Below, one piece after another: positions 18,007 through 26,677 of a stretch of DNA of 64,000 bases; position 1 is the stretch's first letter; each line of letters opens with the position of its first letter. The notes under the pieces were generated by a model. That model worked only from the letters and a program-made list of their open reading frames with translations, was not told the origin of the DNA and did not search any database. Where the stretch lies: positions 3,158,887 to 3,222,886 of the forward strand of contig NZ_LT732548.1 in NCBI RefSeq assembly GCF_900155685.1. Reading direction: 5' to 3'. This DNA comes from Paenibacillus bouchesdurhonensis (GTDB lineage: Bacteria > Bacillota > Bacilli > Paenibacillales > Paenibacillaceae). A program made the translations under genes and the position numbers.

Positions 18007-18310
18007 TTACTCTTTCAATGCGCCAGCCGTTATGCCTGATGTAAAATAGCGTTGGAACAATACGAAGATGATCAGCATTGGAATTGCCGCCACGGTCGCT
18101 CCAGCTATTTTATAAGCAAAATTAGGATTAAGATCCTGCATCAATGTTGCGGTACCCACCATCAGTGTTTTCATCAATTTCTCCTGACCAACAACCAACT
18201 GCCACAAATAGTCATTCCAGCTTCGGAATCATCAAGCTTGAAACAAAAATAACATAAATAATATTGCTGAACTTAAAATTGATTTTTGAGAAAGCATAGG
18301 CTGCCATCGA
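18007..18310 (-). pseudogene. Remnant of a MalG-type sugar ABC permease
   Basis: Two permease pieces lie end to end in different frames. The upstream piece (18310 to about 18221) reads MAAYAFSKINFKFSNIIY then VIFVSSLMIP, the middle of a MalG-type inner-membrane subunit. The downstream piece (about 18222 to 18007) starts SWNDYLWQLVVGQEK and ends FTSGITAGALKE, the normal C-terminus. About 100 residues between them and the whole N-terminus are absent compared with the family's usual 270-300 residues. This points to at least two deletions. The intact gene would have served uptake of sialic acid or a related amino sugar, judged from its neighbours. Confidence 0.75.
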
Positions 18311-18507
18311 ACCAGCGCTGCTATACGTTCATCGAGGTTATGATAGATACATTCTCCTGAGCTTCCGCCAACATAAACGCCTTGTACCCCTTTGCCCAAC
18401 AAGTACTCGCATAATTCCTTCGTCCGCGCTTCTGAAATGTTCCCTTCATCGTTATAGCATGCGTAGAAGGCGGGTAATATCCCATGAAACTTTTCTAATG
18501 AAGCTAT
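18305..18507 (-). pseudogene. nanA: 5' remnant of N-acetylneuraminate lyase
   Basis: About 65 codons match the N-terminus of N-acetylneuraminate lyase: LEKFHGILPAFYACYNDEG, then KGVQGVYVGGSSGECIY, the conserved GGSSGE substrate loop. The reading frame then runs into permease sequence at about 18310, so the remaining ~235 residues are deleted. The position expected for the start codon is ATA (18505-18507), 8 bases after an excellent AAGGAGG ribosome site, and the frame has a stop just upstream, so even initiation is damaged. The gene was evidently first in the old nan operon. Confidence 0.75.
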
Positions 18508-18780
18508 TTTCTTTCCTCCTTAGTTGTCCGCATTTCATAGTTTTCGAATGGTCATGAGTCCTCGTATGTAGATTATTTTCTTCCCTATTTAATTTAAGGA
18601 AAATATTTTCGCCGGAAGTCATGACAACGTATTGCTTATAGCTGATGACACTCCTCCGTTCGATCAAACCACTGAAACCCTTACATAATACAGAGTTTTT
18701 AGTATTTGATTTCGGCTTCTTCTATATTTAATTTATCATGTTTTTTTGAGATTGTAAATTATTTTCTTTAAATTATTTTT
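18508..18780. other. Non-coding AT-rich stretch, old nan promoter region
   Basis: No gene is supported here. The minus strand should hold the former nan operon promoter; a TATTAT box near 18690 could be its -10. A 71-codon minus frame overlapping this stretch has no family features. Confidence 0.4.
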
Positions 18781-18892
18781 TGTGAAAATTTCTTCCCGAT
18801 ATGAAAATAGCAAAATCCCCTCCCATTCCCATGGCATTCCGCGAGGTATTATAATAACATATAGTCAATTAATTACTAAGGAGATTATGCAT

Positions 18893-19600
18893 ATGACATT
18901 GGCGGACGTAATGACAAAGCTAGAAGAAATGGGCACTGAACAAACGAAAAGAACCTTCATTCGCCATGGCGCCAAGGAGCCTTTATTCGGTGTAAAAATC
19001 GGGGATTTAAAGAAGCTGGTAAAGCAAGTGTCGAAAGATCAAGACTTGGCATTGGCGCTCTTTGAATCAGGCAACTCTGATGCTATGTATTTAGCCGGTC
19101 TATCCGTCAACCCGCAAGCGATGACGAAGCCGCAGCTGGAGCATTGGGTCAAACAAGCTAACTGGTATATGCTTGCCGAATACACGGTCGCAAATGTAAC
19201 TGCTGAAAGCCCCTTCGCCCTAGAGCTCACCCGGGAATGGATGCGCTCTGACGATGAAATGATCGCCACCTGCGGCTGGAGTGCATACGCCAATTATATA
19301 TCGATTACTCCAGACGAACAGCTTGACCTAGAAGAGATCCGCTCTTTGCTGCGACAGATCGAATCCACAATTCATGAGGAGCAGAACCGTGTTCGATATA
19401 CGATGAACACGTTCGTCATAATTACCGGAGCCTATGTGATACCTTTATACAATGATGCCATGAAAGCTGCCAGTAACATAGGCAAAGTCCATGTTGATGT
19501 CGGTCAAACCGCCTGCAAAGTTCCGCTAGCAGCCGAATATATTCAAAAAGTAGAGCAGCGCGGCAAGCTTGGCGTAAAGAAGAAGACTTGCATCTGTTAA
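18893..19600 (+). CDS. AlkD-like DNA alkylation repair (HEAT-repeat) protein
   Basis: A 235-residue all-alpha protein of the DNA alkylation repair family (AlkC/AlkD, HEAT-like repeats). Family blocks are RHGAKEPLFGVKIGDLKKLVK near 24-44, YLAGLSVNPQAMT and ATCGWSAYANYIS near 125-137. AlkD-type glycosylases remove bulky or cationic N3/N7-alkyl purines, but members with this C-terminal KKKTCIC-type tail are mostly uncharacterised. AAGGAG lies 9 bases before the ATG at 18893; an ATG 6 bases earlier is too close to it. A TATTATAAT box at about 18847-18855 is a likely -10. The gene is monocistronic and convergent with mgtE. Confidence 0.8.
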   Translation: MTLADVMTKLEEMGTEQTKRTFIRHGAKEPLFGVKIGDLKKLVKQVSKDQDLALALFESGNSDAMYLAGLSVNPQAMTKPQLEHWVKQANWYMLAEYTVANVTAESPFALELTREWMRSDDEMIATCGWSAYANYISITPDEQLDLEEIRSLLRQIESTIHEEQNRVRYTMNTFVIITGAYVIPLYNDAMKAASNIGKVHVDVGQTACKVPLAAEYIQKVEQRGKLGVKKKTCIC

Positions 19601-19610
19601 GGCTTGCCGC
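19560..19610. terminator. Possible hairpin between the convergent AlkD-like gene and mgtE
   Basis: GCGGCAAGC (19560-19568) and GCTTGCCGC (19602-19610) form a perfect 9-bp stem around a 33-base loop overlapping the 3' end of the AlkD-like gene. A weak T-rich tract follows on the plus strand. Confidence 0.35.
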
Positions 19611-19622
19611 GGTCTTGTCTTT

Positions 19623-20957
19623 CTAAAGATTGAGCAATATTTTTGCCACGGTGAAATAAATAACCAAGCCGGTACCATCCACTAGCGTCGTAATAAACGG
19701 GCCTGAAATCACGGCTGGATCGGCCTTCAGCTTATGCAAAATCAATGGCAGAATGGCTGCGACCAAAGACGCCCAAATTACGATCATCAATGCCGTAATG
19801 CCGACGACTAAGCCCACGTTAAGCTCTACTCCAAGCATCCATGCGCGAAGAAAAGCGATAACAAAAATAGTCGAGCCAGTCATCAGCCCCGTCATCATTT
19901 CCTTCTTGACAACGCGGAATATATCACGGAAATGCACCTCGCCTACTGCGAGTGCGCGGACAAGAGTTGAGACCGTCTGGGTTCCGGTATTTCCTCCGGT
20001 TCCGATGAGCAGCGGTATGAAAAAGGCAAGCGAAATCACTTCAGTTAACGTATCCTCATAATGCCGCAACACGGTGCCGGTATAAGCCTCGGCAACAAAT
20101 AAGATAAGAAGCCAAATAATTCTTTTACGGTACAGATGAAATACGGAGGTCTTAAAATATACGTCCTCCAGCGGCTGGCTTCCGCCCAGCATTTGAATAT
20201 CCTCTGTCGCCTCCTCCTGCATGACGTCGATCAGATCATCGACAGTAACGGCACCGATCAAGCGCTGTTGCGCATCCACCACCGGCAGAGCAACCCAGTC
20301 GTAACGAGATAACAGCTCTGCTGTTTCCTCTTGCCCCATTGTGGCCGGCACAGAAATAGGCTCATCTGCAATTTCCCGCAGCTCGGTATGCGGGTCAGCC
20401 AGAATAATTTTTTTGAGCGAAACTACGCCCCGCAGTTCCCCTTTCATTCCTGTTACATAAATATAGGCCGTAATCTCTGCTTCGCGTCCCACCTTACGTA
20501 TGTGCTCCAGCGTCGTTTCCATCGTCCAATGTCCGGGTGCGGCAATATAGTCGATCGTTGCCAAGCTTCCTGCTGTCTCTTCCGGAAATGTCATTAAGGT
20601 CTGAATTTGCTCGCGATAATCATCCGGCAGCAGTGTCAGTAATTTATCCGCCTGGTATCGATGAATCGCCAGCATCATATCCGCCACGATATCACTGGGC
20701 AGCTCATTGAGAATGGTTGAGGTCAGTTCAACGTCCAGATGATGCAAAATTTGATATTGGAGCAGCGGCTCCACAAACTCCAATATTTCCGCAGATACAA
20801 TCGGAGGCAGAAGCTCCATTAGCTTCAGTTGTTCCTCTGATTTTAATTTCTCCAAACTTTCTGCCAAATCAATCGGTCTGAAAGCTTCCACAAATGAAAG
20901 CATTTGATCTATATCTGCTGTCAGGATCTTTTGCCGCATTTGATTAAGATCGATCAT
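19623..20957 (-). CDS. mgtE: Magnesium transporter MgtE
   Basis: A 444-residue MgtE. The N-terminal superhelical domain (about 10-125) has the LLPPIVSAEILEFVEPL-type repeats, a CBS pair follows (about 130-255), then five transmembrane helices (about 283-444) with GTGGNTGTQTVSTLVRALAVGE, the pore signature. MgtE is a gated Mg2+ channel whose cytoplasmic domains close it when Mg2+ is high. AAAGGAG lies 9 bases before the ATG. The gene is single and divergent from mtlA. I looked for an M-box riboswitch in the 266-base upstream gap and found none. Confidence 0.93.
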   Translation of the reverse strand: MIDLNQMRQKILTADIDQMLSFVEAFRPIDLAESLEKLKSEEQLKLMELLPPIVSAEILEFVEPLLQYQILHHLDVELTSTILNELPSDIVADMMLAIHRYQADKLLTLLPDDYREQIQTLMTFPEETAGSLATIDYIAAPGHWTMETTLEHIRKVGREAEITAYIYVTGMKGELRGVVSLKKIILADPHTELREIADEPISVPATMGQEETAELLSRYDWVALPVVDAQQRLIGAVTVDDLIDVMQEEATEDIQMLGGSQPLEDVYFKTSVFHLYRKRIIWLLILFVAEAYTGTVLRHYEDTLTEVISLAFFIPLLIGTGGNTGTQTVSTLVRALAVGEVHFRDIFRVVKKEMMTGLMTGSTIFVIAFLRAWMLGVELNVGLVVGITALMIVIWASLVAAILPLILHKLKADPAVISGPFITTLVDGTGLVIYFTVAKILLNL

Positions 20958-21130
20958 TTTAACGTACTCCTTTGAACATGTTGTTAAAGCTTAATATTCT
21001 ATTGTAACACGTAATGTAAAGTGAAATAAGACTATCCATTTTCCAAGGGTATAAGGCAACAACTTTCATCAGACAATAAAATCATGTCAACAGCCATCAT
21101 GAAGCAACCTGCTTTTGATTTGATTGCCAG

Positions 21131-21144
21131 TGAAACCGCTAACA
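21131..21144 (+). promoter_or_regulatory. cre site upstream of mtlA
   Basis: TGAAACCGCTAACA matches the CcpA consensus TGWAANCGNTNWCA at every fixed position, 80 bases upstream of the mtlA start. It implies carbon catabolite repression of the mannitol operon. Confidence 0.8.
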
Positions 21145-21223
21145 GATACGATGTTTGTAGGATATATGAACTACACAGCATCTTCAGATTCAACAATATT
21201 TTATTCGTGGAGGTCAAAAAAAT

Positions 21224-22645
21224 ATGGACACTACAGAATCAACTAGTTTCAAAGTTCTAGTCCAGCGCTTCGGGAGATTTTTGAGCGGAATGTTCATGCC
21301 GAACATCGGGGCTTTTATCGCCTGGGGTCTCATCACCGCATTATTCATCCCGACCGGCTGGTTTCCGAATGAAAGTTTTGCTTCCTTAGTAGACCCAATG
21401 ATCAAATATTTGCTTCCTTTGCTCATTGGCTATACGGGCGGCAGGATGGTTCACGATGTACGGGGCGGTGTCATTGGCGCAGTCGTCACGATGGGCGTCA
21501 TTGTCGGAGCCGAGATTCCAATGTTCCTAGGAGCTATGATCGTTGGGCCGCTCAGCGCATGGGTCTTGAAGAAGTTCGATAAATCCGTTGAAGGAAAAAT
21601 TCCATCGGGATTTGAAATGCTGATCAATAACTTCTCCTTGGGTATTCTAGGGGGCGGTATAGCCCTCATTGCTTTCAAGGGGATCGGCCCGATCGTTCAG
21701 TCGATTAGCAACGTGCTTGCTGCCGGCGTTGATTTCTTGATCAACACGGGCTTGCTGCCGCTGGCTAACCTGATCATTGAGCCTGCCAAAGTATTGTTCC
21801 TTAATAACGCAATCAATCACGGTATTCTTGGCCCATTAGCATTGGAGCAAGTCCACACTGCGGGCAAGTCGATTATTTACATGCTGGAGTCCAACCCTGG
21901 GCCTGGTCTAGGTATCCTGTTAGCCTACTGGTTGTTCGGCAGAGGCTCGGTCAAGCAATCTGCACCTGGTGCGGTGATCATTCATTTCTTTGGTGGTATT
22001 CATGAAATTTATTTCCCTTACATCTTGATGAACCCACGTTTGATTCTTGCTGTGATCGGCGGCGGTATGGCCGGTACATTCACCTTCTCGCTTCTTGGTG
22101 CCGGACTTGCAGGAGCTCCTTCCCCGGGAAGCATCCTTGCCTACTTGCCTTTGACACCTAAGGGTGGATTCCTTGCCATGTTCAGTGGCGTATTGGTAGC
22201 AGCACTCGTTTCCTTCTTAATCGCATCTCTTCTATTGAAAACAAGCAAGTCTAATGTCGATGAAGATTTGGAAGCTGCAACAACAAAAATGAAGGAAATG
22301 AAAGCAAGCTCCAAAGGAAACGCGGCGCCTGCCTCCGCTTCCGAAAACCAAGCGGTTAAATCGAAGGACGAAGTTAACAAAATCGTATTCTCCTGCGATG
22401 CCGGAATGGGTTCAAGTGCGATGGGCGCTTCTATACTTCGGAAAAAAGTTAATGCCGCAGGCCTGCCGATTACGGTCATTAATACAGCGATCAATGACAT
22501 CCCAAATGATGCGGATATCGTCATCACGCATATGACGCTGACGGATCGGGCTCGTCAGAAGAACCCGCATGCAGAGCATATATCCATCGATAACTTCTTA
22601 AAGAGTCCTGAATATGATGCGCTCATCGAAAGATTGAGCAAATGA
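21224..22645 (+). CDS. mtlA: Mannitol-specific PTS enzyme IICB
   Basis: A 473-residue PTS permease. The IIC membrane domain covers about 15-345 with NHGILGPLALEQ, the GGIHEIYFPY active-site block near 263-272 and many transmembrane helices. A linker rich in Lys/Ala leads to the IIB domain (about 385-473), whose phospho-cysteine is Cys391 in CDAGMGSSAMGAS. It imports mannitol as mannitol-1-phosphate using phosphate relayed from MtlF. A GGAGGT ribosome site precedes the ATG. First gene of mtlA-mtlR-mtlF-mtlD, under a perfect cre site. The IIA domain is separate (MtlF), as in most Bacilli. Confidence 0.95.
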   Translation: MDTTESTSFKVLVQRFGRFLSGMFMPNIGAFIAWGLITALFIPTGWFPNESFASLVDPMIKYLLPLLIGYTGGRMVHDVRGGVIGAVVTMGVIVGAEIPMFLGAMIVGPLSAWVLKKFDKSVEGKIPSGFEMLINNFSLGILGGGIALIAFKGIGPIVQSISNVLAAGVDFLINTGLLPLANLIIEPAKVLFLNNAINHGILGPLALEQVHTAGKSIIYMLESNPGPGLGILLAYWLFGRGSVKQSAPGAVIIHFFGGIHEIYFPYILMNPRLILAVIGGGMAGTFTFSLLGAGLAGAPSPGSILAYLPLTPKGGFLAMFSGVLVAALVSFLIASLLLKTSKSNVDEDLEAATTKMKEMKASSKGNAAPASASENQAVKSKDEVNKIVFSCDAGMGSSAMGASILRKKVNAAGLPITVINTAINDIPNDADIVITHMTLTDRARQKNPHAEHISIDNFLKSPEYDALIERLSK

Positions 22646-22652
22646 TTGCAAG

Positions 22653-22676
22653 CTTGGCGCTGACAGTATTCTGTCG
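22653..22676 (+). other. Intercistronic hairpin between mtlA and mtlR
   Basis: CGCTGACAG, the loop TATT, and CTGTCGGCG pair over 9 bp (one wobble) without a following T-run. It may be a partial terminator or an mRNA-stabilising end that keeps mtlA expression above mtlR. Confidence 0.4.
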
Positions 22677-22721
22677 GCGTTAAGCTCATTTCTCTCGTGA
22701 AGGGAATGATGCCGTATCGTA

Positions 22722-24800
22722 ATGTCAACTAGACAGCGTCGGATCGTAGAGCTGTTGTTCAATCAACAGAATGAAATTACAGCCGCTGAGATCGCTGCCG
22801 AGATTGGAACCAGTACACGAACCATTCACAGGGAGCTAATTGATATCGAACCTGCCCTCGCGGCTCATGGCATTACTCTTCACAAGAAATCCGGAATCGG
22901 CATCAAAGTCGAAGCAGACAGTGAGCAAATTGAATTATTCAAGCAGGAGCTTAATTTATCTGTGCCAGCGGAATATTCATCGTATGAGCGTAAAGTGCTA
23001 ATCCTATGCAAGCTGCTCCAATATGATGAGCCAGTAAAATTATTTACGCTTGCCCATGAACTAAATGTGACGATGCCTACGATCAGTAACGACTTGGATC
23101 AGCTTGAGGAACATATCAACGAGCAGCAACTAACATTAGTCAGAAAACGCGGCTACGGCGTCGAATTATCGGGTAAAGAGCAAGCGAAGCGAAAAATGAT
23201 CAGCTTTCTGGCGATCAAGTATTTGGATGATTCTGATTTATTCGAACAAAAGGACGACAAGATCGACCAGAGCGTGGTGCATCCGTTAACGAACCAGCTT
23301 CTATTGATGGTCGGCAAAGATCTATTTTTCAAGCTCGAAAGAGCTCTATGGCAGCTTAACAAGCAATGGCCAACCCGTTTGTCCGAAGCGGCTTACACCC
23401 GCTTGTTAATCCGGCTGTCTGTAGCTTTTACCCGAATCCAGCAAGGCTGCATCATCGATCCTAAATCTGATGTTCCTCCTGCTGCATCAGCCTACCATGC
23501 GTCCGCTATGGACAGTGGCCAACTTGTCCGGCTTCTAGAGCTGCTCGATTTGCAGCTCCCTCAGGAGGAGGAAGCCTATATTGACAGCTTGCTCAAGGGC
23601 GAAGCACAGCATGAGCTTGGACTTTTGATAAACCACAACGACATGTCTCTCATTGAGACAGTAACTGAATTAATCCGGTTCATTGAGAGTAAGACACAAA
23701 TTTCATTTATGGATGACCGCTCGTTGGTTGAAGGTTTGATCCAGCATATGCACCCTGCCTTTCAAAGGATTTCAAGCGGCCTTGCCATTCGAAATCCAAT
23801 ACTAACGCAGATCAAAAAAGACTACGATCAGCTATTTGCCCTGGTCAGGCAAGGCGTTGACGAATTTGTGCAAGACATTCACGTGCCGGATGAGGAAATC
23901 GGATATATCGTTATGCATTTCGGAGCGGCCATTGAGCGCCTAAAGCAAATTCCCTGGAAGGTGCGGGCGGTACTTGTCTGCACTAGCGGCATCGGATCGT
24001 CCAAGCTCCTTGCGGTACGGATCTCTAAGGAGCTGCCGCAAATTGAATTGACCGGTCATCTTTCCTGGTACGAGGCCGTGCGGCTGCCCACCGATGATTA
24101 TGATTTGATCATTTCTACCGTTAATTTACCGTTAGCCTCCGACAGGTACATCAAGATTAGCCCTCTGCTCACGGAGGATGAAACTGACAAGCTAAGATCC
24201 TTTATTCATGAGATTACATTGAAAAACATGGAGCCCTCCTCCGTTCCGATTACGGATTCAGATCACGGTCCTCTGGATCGGCTAAGACAGCTCCACATTT
24301 ACTCTGATATTATTGTGCGACTTCTGGATGGATTCAAGATTCATGCAATGGAACTGGCGTCCGGAGGCCCTGGCCTGGAAAGTCAGCTACTGCATATGTT
24401 ATCGACGATCGACCAGCCGAGCATATTGTTAAACAAAGAAAAGATTGTCCAGCAGCTGCTGGTTCGGGAACAGCAAGGCAGCCTGGTCATGCCCGATTCG
24501 GAAATCGCCTTAATGCACACGCGAAGCGAGTGGGTACAGCAACCGGTCATCTCCCTATTTCGTTACGATATGCCGTTAGAACTGAATCATGAGGCCGGTG
24601 CCGTTAAGCAAATTCTTCTGATGCTCGGTCCGATGAAGCTGGAGAAGGCCAGCCTTGAATTGTTGAGCGAAATTAGTGGAATGCTGCTCCTAACCGAGAT
24701 GATTACTTTACTGGAGGGAGGGAGCAAAGAAGAAATCAGAAGCTTTATCTCCAGGCAGCTGGAGAAATATTTAATCAGAAAAATGGATTGGAGAGAATAA
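22722..24800 (+). CDS. mtlR: Mannitol operon activator MtlR (PRD regulator)
   Basis: A 692-residue PTS-controlled activator. Order: two HTH segments (about 1-150), PRD1 and PRD2 (about 195-410), an EIIB-Gat-like domain (about 413-500) and an EIIA-Mtl-like domain (about 545-690). The regulatory residues known from Bacillus MtlR are all in place: His342 (QHMHPAF) and His399 in PRD2, Cys420 (VCTSGIGSSKL) in the EIIB-like domain, and His599 (ALMHTRSE) in the EIIA-like domain. Phosphorylation by HPr and by the mannitol PTS would set activity. The ATG has no well-spaced ribosome site (GAAGGG is about 20 bases away), so expression may be low. Confidence 0.93.
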   Translation: MSTRQRRIVELLFNQQNEITAAEIAAEIGTSTRTIHRELIDIEPALAAHGITLHKKSGIGIKVEADSEQIELFKQELNLSVPAEYSSYERKVLILCKLLQYDEPVKLFTLAHELNVTMPTISNDLDQLEEHINEQQLTLVRKRGYGVELSGKEQAKRKMISFLAIKYLDDSDLFEQKDDKIDQSVVHPLTNQLLLMVGKDLFFKLERALWQLNKQWPTRLSEAAYTRLLIRLSVAFTRIQQGCIIDPKSDVPPAASAYHASAMDSGQLVRLLELLDLQLPQEEEAYIDSLLKGEAQHELGLLINHNDMSLIETVTELIRFIESKTQISFMDDRSLVEGLIQHMHPAFQRISSGLAIRNPILTQIKKDYDQLFALVRQGVDEFVQDIHVPDEEIGYIVMHFGAAIERLKQIPWKVRAVLVCTSGIGSSKLLAVRISKELPQIELTGHLSWYEAVRLPTDDYDLIISTVNLPLASDRYIKISPLLTEDETDKLRSFIHEITLKNMEPSSVPITDSDHGPLDRLRQLHIYSDIIVRLLDGFKIHAMELASGGPGLESQLLHMLSTIDQPSILLNKEKIVQQLLVREQQGSLVMPDSEIALMHTRSEWVQQPVISLFRYDMPLELNHEAGAVKQILLMLGPMKLEKASLELLSEISGMLLLTEMITLLEGGSKEEIRSFISRQLEKYLIRKMDWRE

Positions 24801-24803
24801 ACC

Positions 24804-25241
24804 ATGGCTATTCTATCTAAAGATAAAGTAAGACTGAACGTAAAGGTTCAAGATAAATATGAAGCGATTCGCATGGTGGGCCAAATGCTGGTGGACGCAG
24901 GTCACGCGCCGGCGGATTATATCGAGAAAATGATCGAACGCGAGGACTCCCTTTCCACTTACCTCGGTGGGGGGCTGGCGATGCCGCATGGCACAAATGA
25001 AGCGAAAACGATGATTAAATCTACGGGAATGGCTATTCTTACCGCACCAGAAGGCATTGACTTCGGCGGCGATGAGCCCGCGCAACTGGTCATTGGACTT
25101 GCTGCAATCCGTGATGATCACATGGAAATTTTGACGAATGTAGCTGTGCTTGTTTCTGACGACGATGAAATGAAACGAATCGTGAATGCAACGTCTGAAG
25201 ATGAACTCATTTCGATTTTTGAACAGGGGATGAGCGAATGA
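24804..25241 (+). CDS. mtlF: Mannitol-specific PTS enzyme IIA
   Basis: A 145-residue EIIA of the fructose-mannitol family. The phospho-histidine lies in LGGGLAMPHGTNEAKTMI, His58 by count, preceded by the family's REDSLSTYLG block. It carries phosphate from HPr to the IIB domain of MtlA. GGAGAG lies upstream of the ATG, which is 3 bases after the mtlR stop; the 3' end overlaps mtlD by 4 bases (ATGA). Confidence 0.94.
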   Translation: MAILSKDKVRLNVKVQDKYEAIRMVGQMLVDAGHAPADYIEKMIEREDSLSTYLGGGLAMPHGTNEAKTMIKSTGMAILTAPEGIDFGGDEPAQLVIGLAAIRDDHMEILTNVAVLVSDDDEMKRIVNATSEDELISIFEQGMSE

Positions 25242-26407
25242 AAGCCGTACATTTTGGAGCCGGCAACATCGGTCGAGGGTTCATCGGATTATTGCTCTCG
25301 AAATCCGGATACGAGGTTACCTTCGTCGATGTCAACGATACGTTGGTCGAGCTATTGCGGAGCAAGCGCCAATATACGGTTACTTTGGCGAATGAACAGG
25401 CTGACTCAATCACTGTCGAGAATGTAACCGCCATTGATGGCAAGAATACGGCTCTGGTCGCTGAGGCGATAGCTGATGCCGACATTGTGACGACTGCCGT
25501 AGGTGTTTCCGTATTGAAGCACATCGCCGGGGCTATTGCCCAGGGCATTGAGCTGAGACTGTCTCATAGCGGGCGCCCTCTTCATATCATTGCCTGTGAA
25601 AATGCCATTGGAGGCAGCACACAACTTAAAAATCACGTATATGAGCATCTGTCGGAAACAATGAGGGTGCAGGCCGAACTGACAATTGCGTTTCCTGACG
25701 CCGCCGTTGATCGAATCGTACCGCTTCAGCAGCATGAAGATCCATTGCTCGTAACGGTTGAACCTTTCTATGAATGGACAGTGGATCGCTCGGCCATGCG
25801 CGGGGATTTCAAAGAAATTGATGGCGTTCATTATGTAGATCAATTGCTTCCTTATATTGAACGCAAGCTGTTCACCGTGAATACAGGCCACTGCATTGCC
25901 GCCTATCACGGCTTCCTCAGCGGCTATAAGACAATTCAGGAAGCGTTGAAAGATCCTGTTGTCCTTGTCGAAGTATTAGGAGCTTTACTTGAATCGGGAG
26001 CGATGCTCGTAAAAACGTATTCGTTCGACGAAGCCTCTCATCAGCAGTACATCGAGCAAATTCTAGAGCGCTTTATCAACCCGTATTTAACGGATGAAAT
26101 CGGACGTGTTGGACGCTCTCCGATTCGGAAGGTTTCTCCAAATGATCGGCTGGTAAGGCCCGCATTGTTGGCTTATAAACTGGATATACCTGTTCCCCAT
26201 CTGACTAGAGCTGTTGCGGCTGCCCTGCTATTCAATGAGAGCAGTGACCCGGAATCGACCGAGCTGCAAGCTTATATCCGTGAACATGGCGTCCATGCAG
26301 CCATTGAGAAATACACAGAGCTTCCTAGGGAGCACCCGCTCCATGCTCAAATTTTTGATGAGTACGCCAAGCTTACTGAGCAGCACTCCCAAGCATCAAC
26401 TAACTAA
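25238..26407 (+). CDS. mtlD: Mannitol-1-phosphate 5-dehydrogenase
   Basis: A 389-residue member of the long-chain mannitol dehydrogenase family. The N-terminal NAD-binding motif MKAVHFGAGNIGRGFIGLLL is textbook MtlD. The catalytic block NTGHCIAAYHGFLSGYKTIQEAL (about 208-230) contains the family Lys. It oxidises mannitol-1-phosphate to fructose-6-phosphate. Its ATG overlaps the mtlF stop, so it is coupled. It is the last gene before a strong terminator. Confidence 0.95.
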   Translation: MKAVHFGAGNIGRGFIGLLLSKSGYEVTFVDVNDTLVELLRSKRQYTVTLANEQADSITVENVTAIDGKNTALVAEAIADADIVTTAVGVSVLKHIAGAIAQGIELRLSHSGRPLHIIACENAIGGSTQLKNHVYEHLSETMRVQAELTIAFPDAAVDRIVPLQQHEDPLLVTVEPFYEWTVDRSAMRGDFKEIDGVHYVDQLLPYIERKLFTVNTGHCIAAYHGFLSGYKTIQEALKDPVVLVEVLGALLESGAMLVKTYSFDEASHQQYIEQILERFINPYLTDEIGRVGRSPIRKVSPNDRLVRPALLAYKLDIPVPHLTRAVAAALLFNESSDPESTELQAYIREHGVHAAIEKYTELPREHPLHAQIFDEYAKLTEQHSQASTN

Positions 26408-26423
26408 ACTAACTAAAATATAC

Positions 26424-26475
26424 GCCGATAGATTGCAGCGCACTTGTATGCCTGAATCTATCGGCTTCTATTTTT
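26424..26475 (+). terminator. Terminator of the mannitol operon
   Basis: GCCGATAGATT (26424-26434) pairs perfectly with AATCTATCGGC (26455-26465), followed by TTCTATTTTT. Confidence 0.88.
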
Positions 26476-26565
26476 CGCACATTAAGTGTGGAAGTCTATT
26501 GCTCAAATCGAAACTTAATAGGGGTAAATATTTGAAATTTCATTATTTCGTTATCCATAAGATCA

Positions 26566-26580
26566 TTAATTTAAAATTAA
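26566..26580. promoter_or_regulatory. AT-rich palindrome upstream of the DHA2 exporter
   Basis: TTAATTTAAAATTAA is a 15-bp odd palindrome (7-bp arms) in a very AT-rich 190-base leader. A TACAAT -10 box lies at about 26628-26633. A MarR- or TetR-type repressor site is possible; no regulator gene is adjacent. Confidence 0.3.
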
Positions 26581-26677
26581 TTTAAAAAAATAATATTTTA
26601 ATTACAAAATGTTTAAATTAATCTGTTACAATACAATAACACTGATCTAAAATAAAATATAAGGATAGGGATGAAAC

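Noticed and set aside
18452..18667. 71-codon minus-strand frame in the nan promoter region
   Set aside because: Overlaps the nanA remnant in another frame, has no recognisable features.
20958..21223. M-box (magnesium) riboswitch upstream of mgtE
   Set aside because: I looked for the conserved M-box segments and a terminator hairpin and found none.
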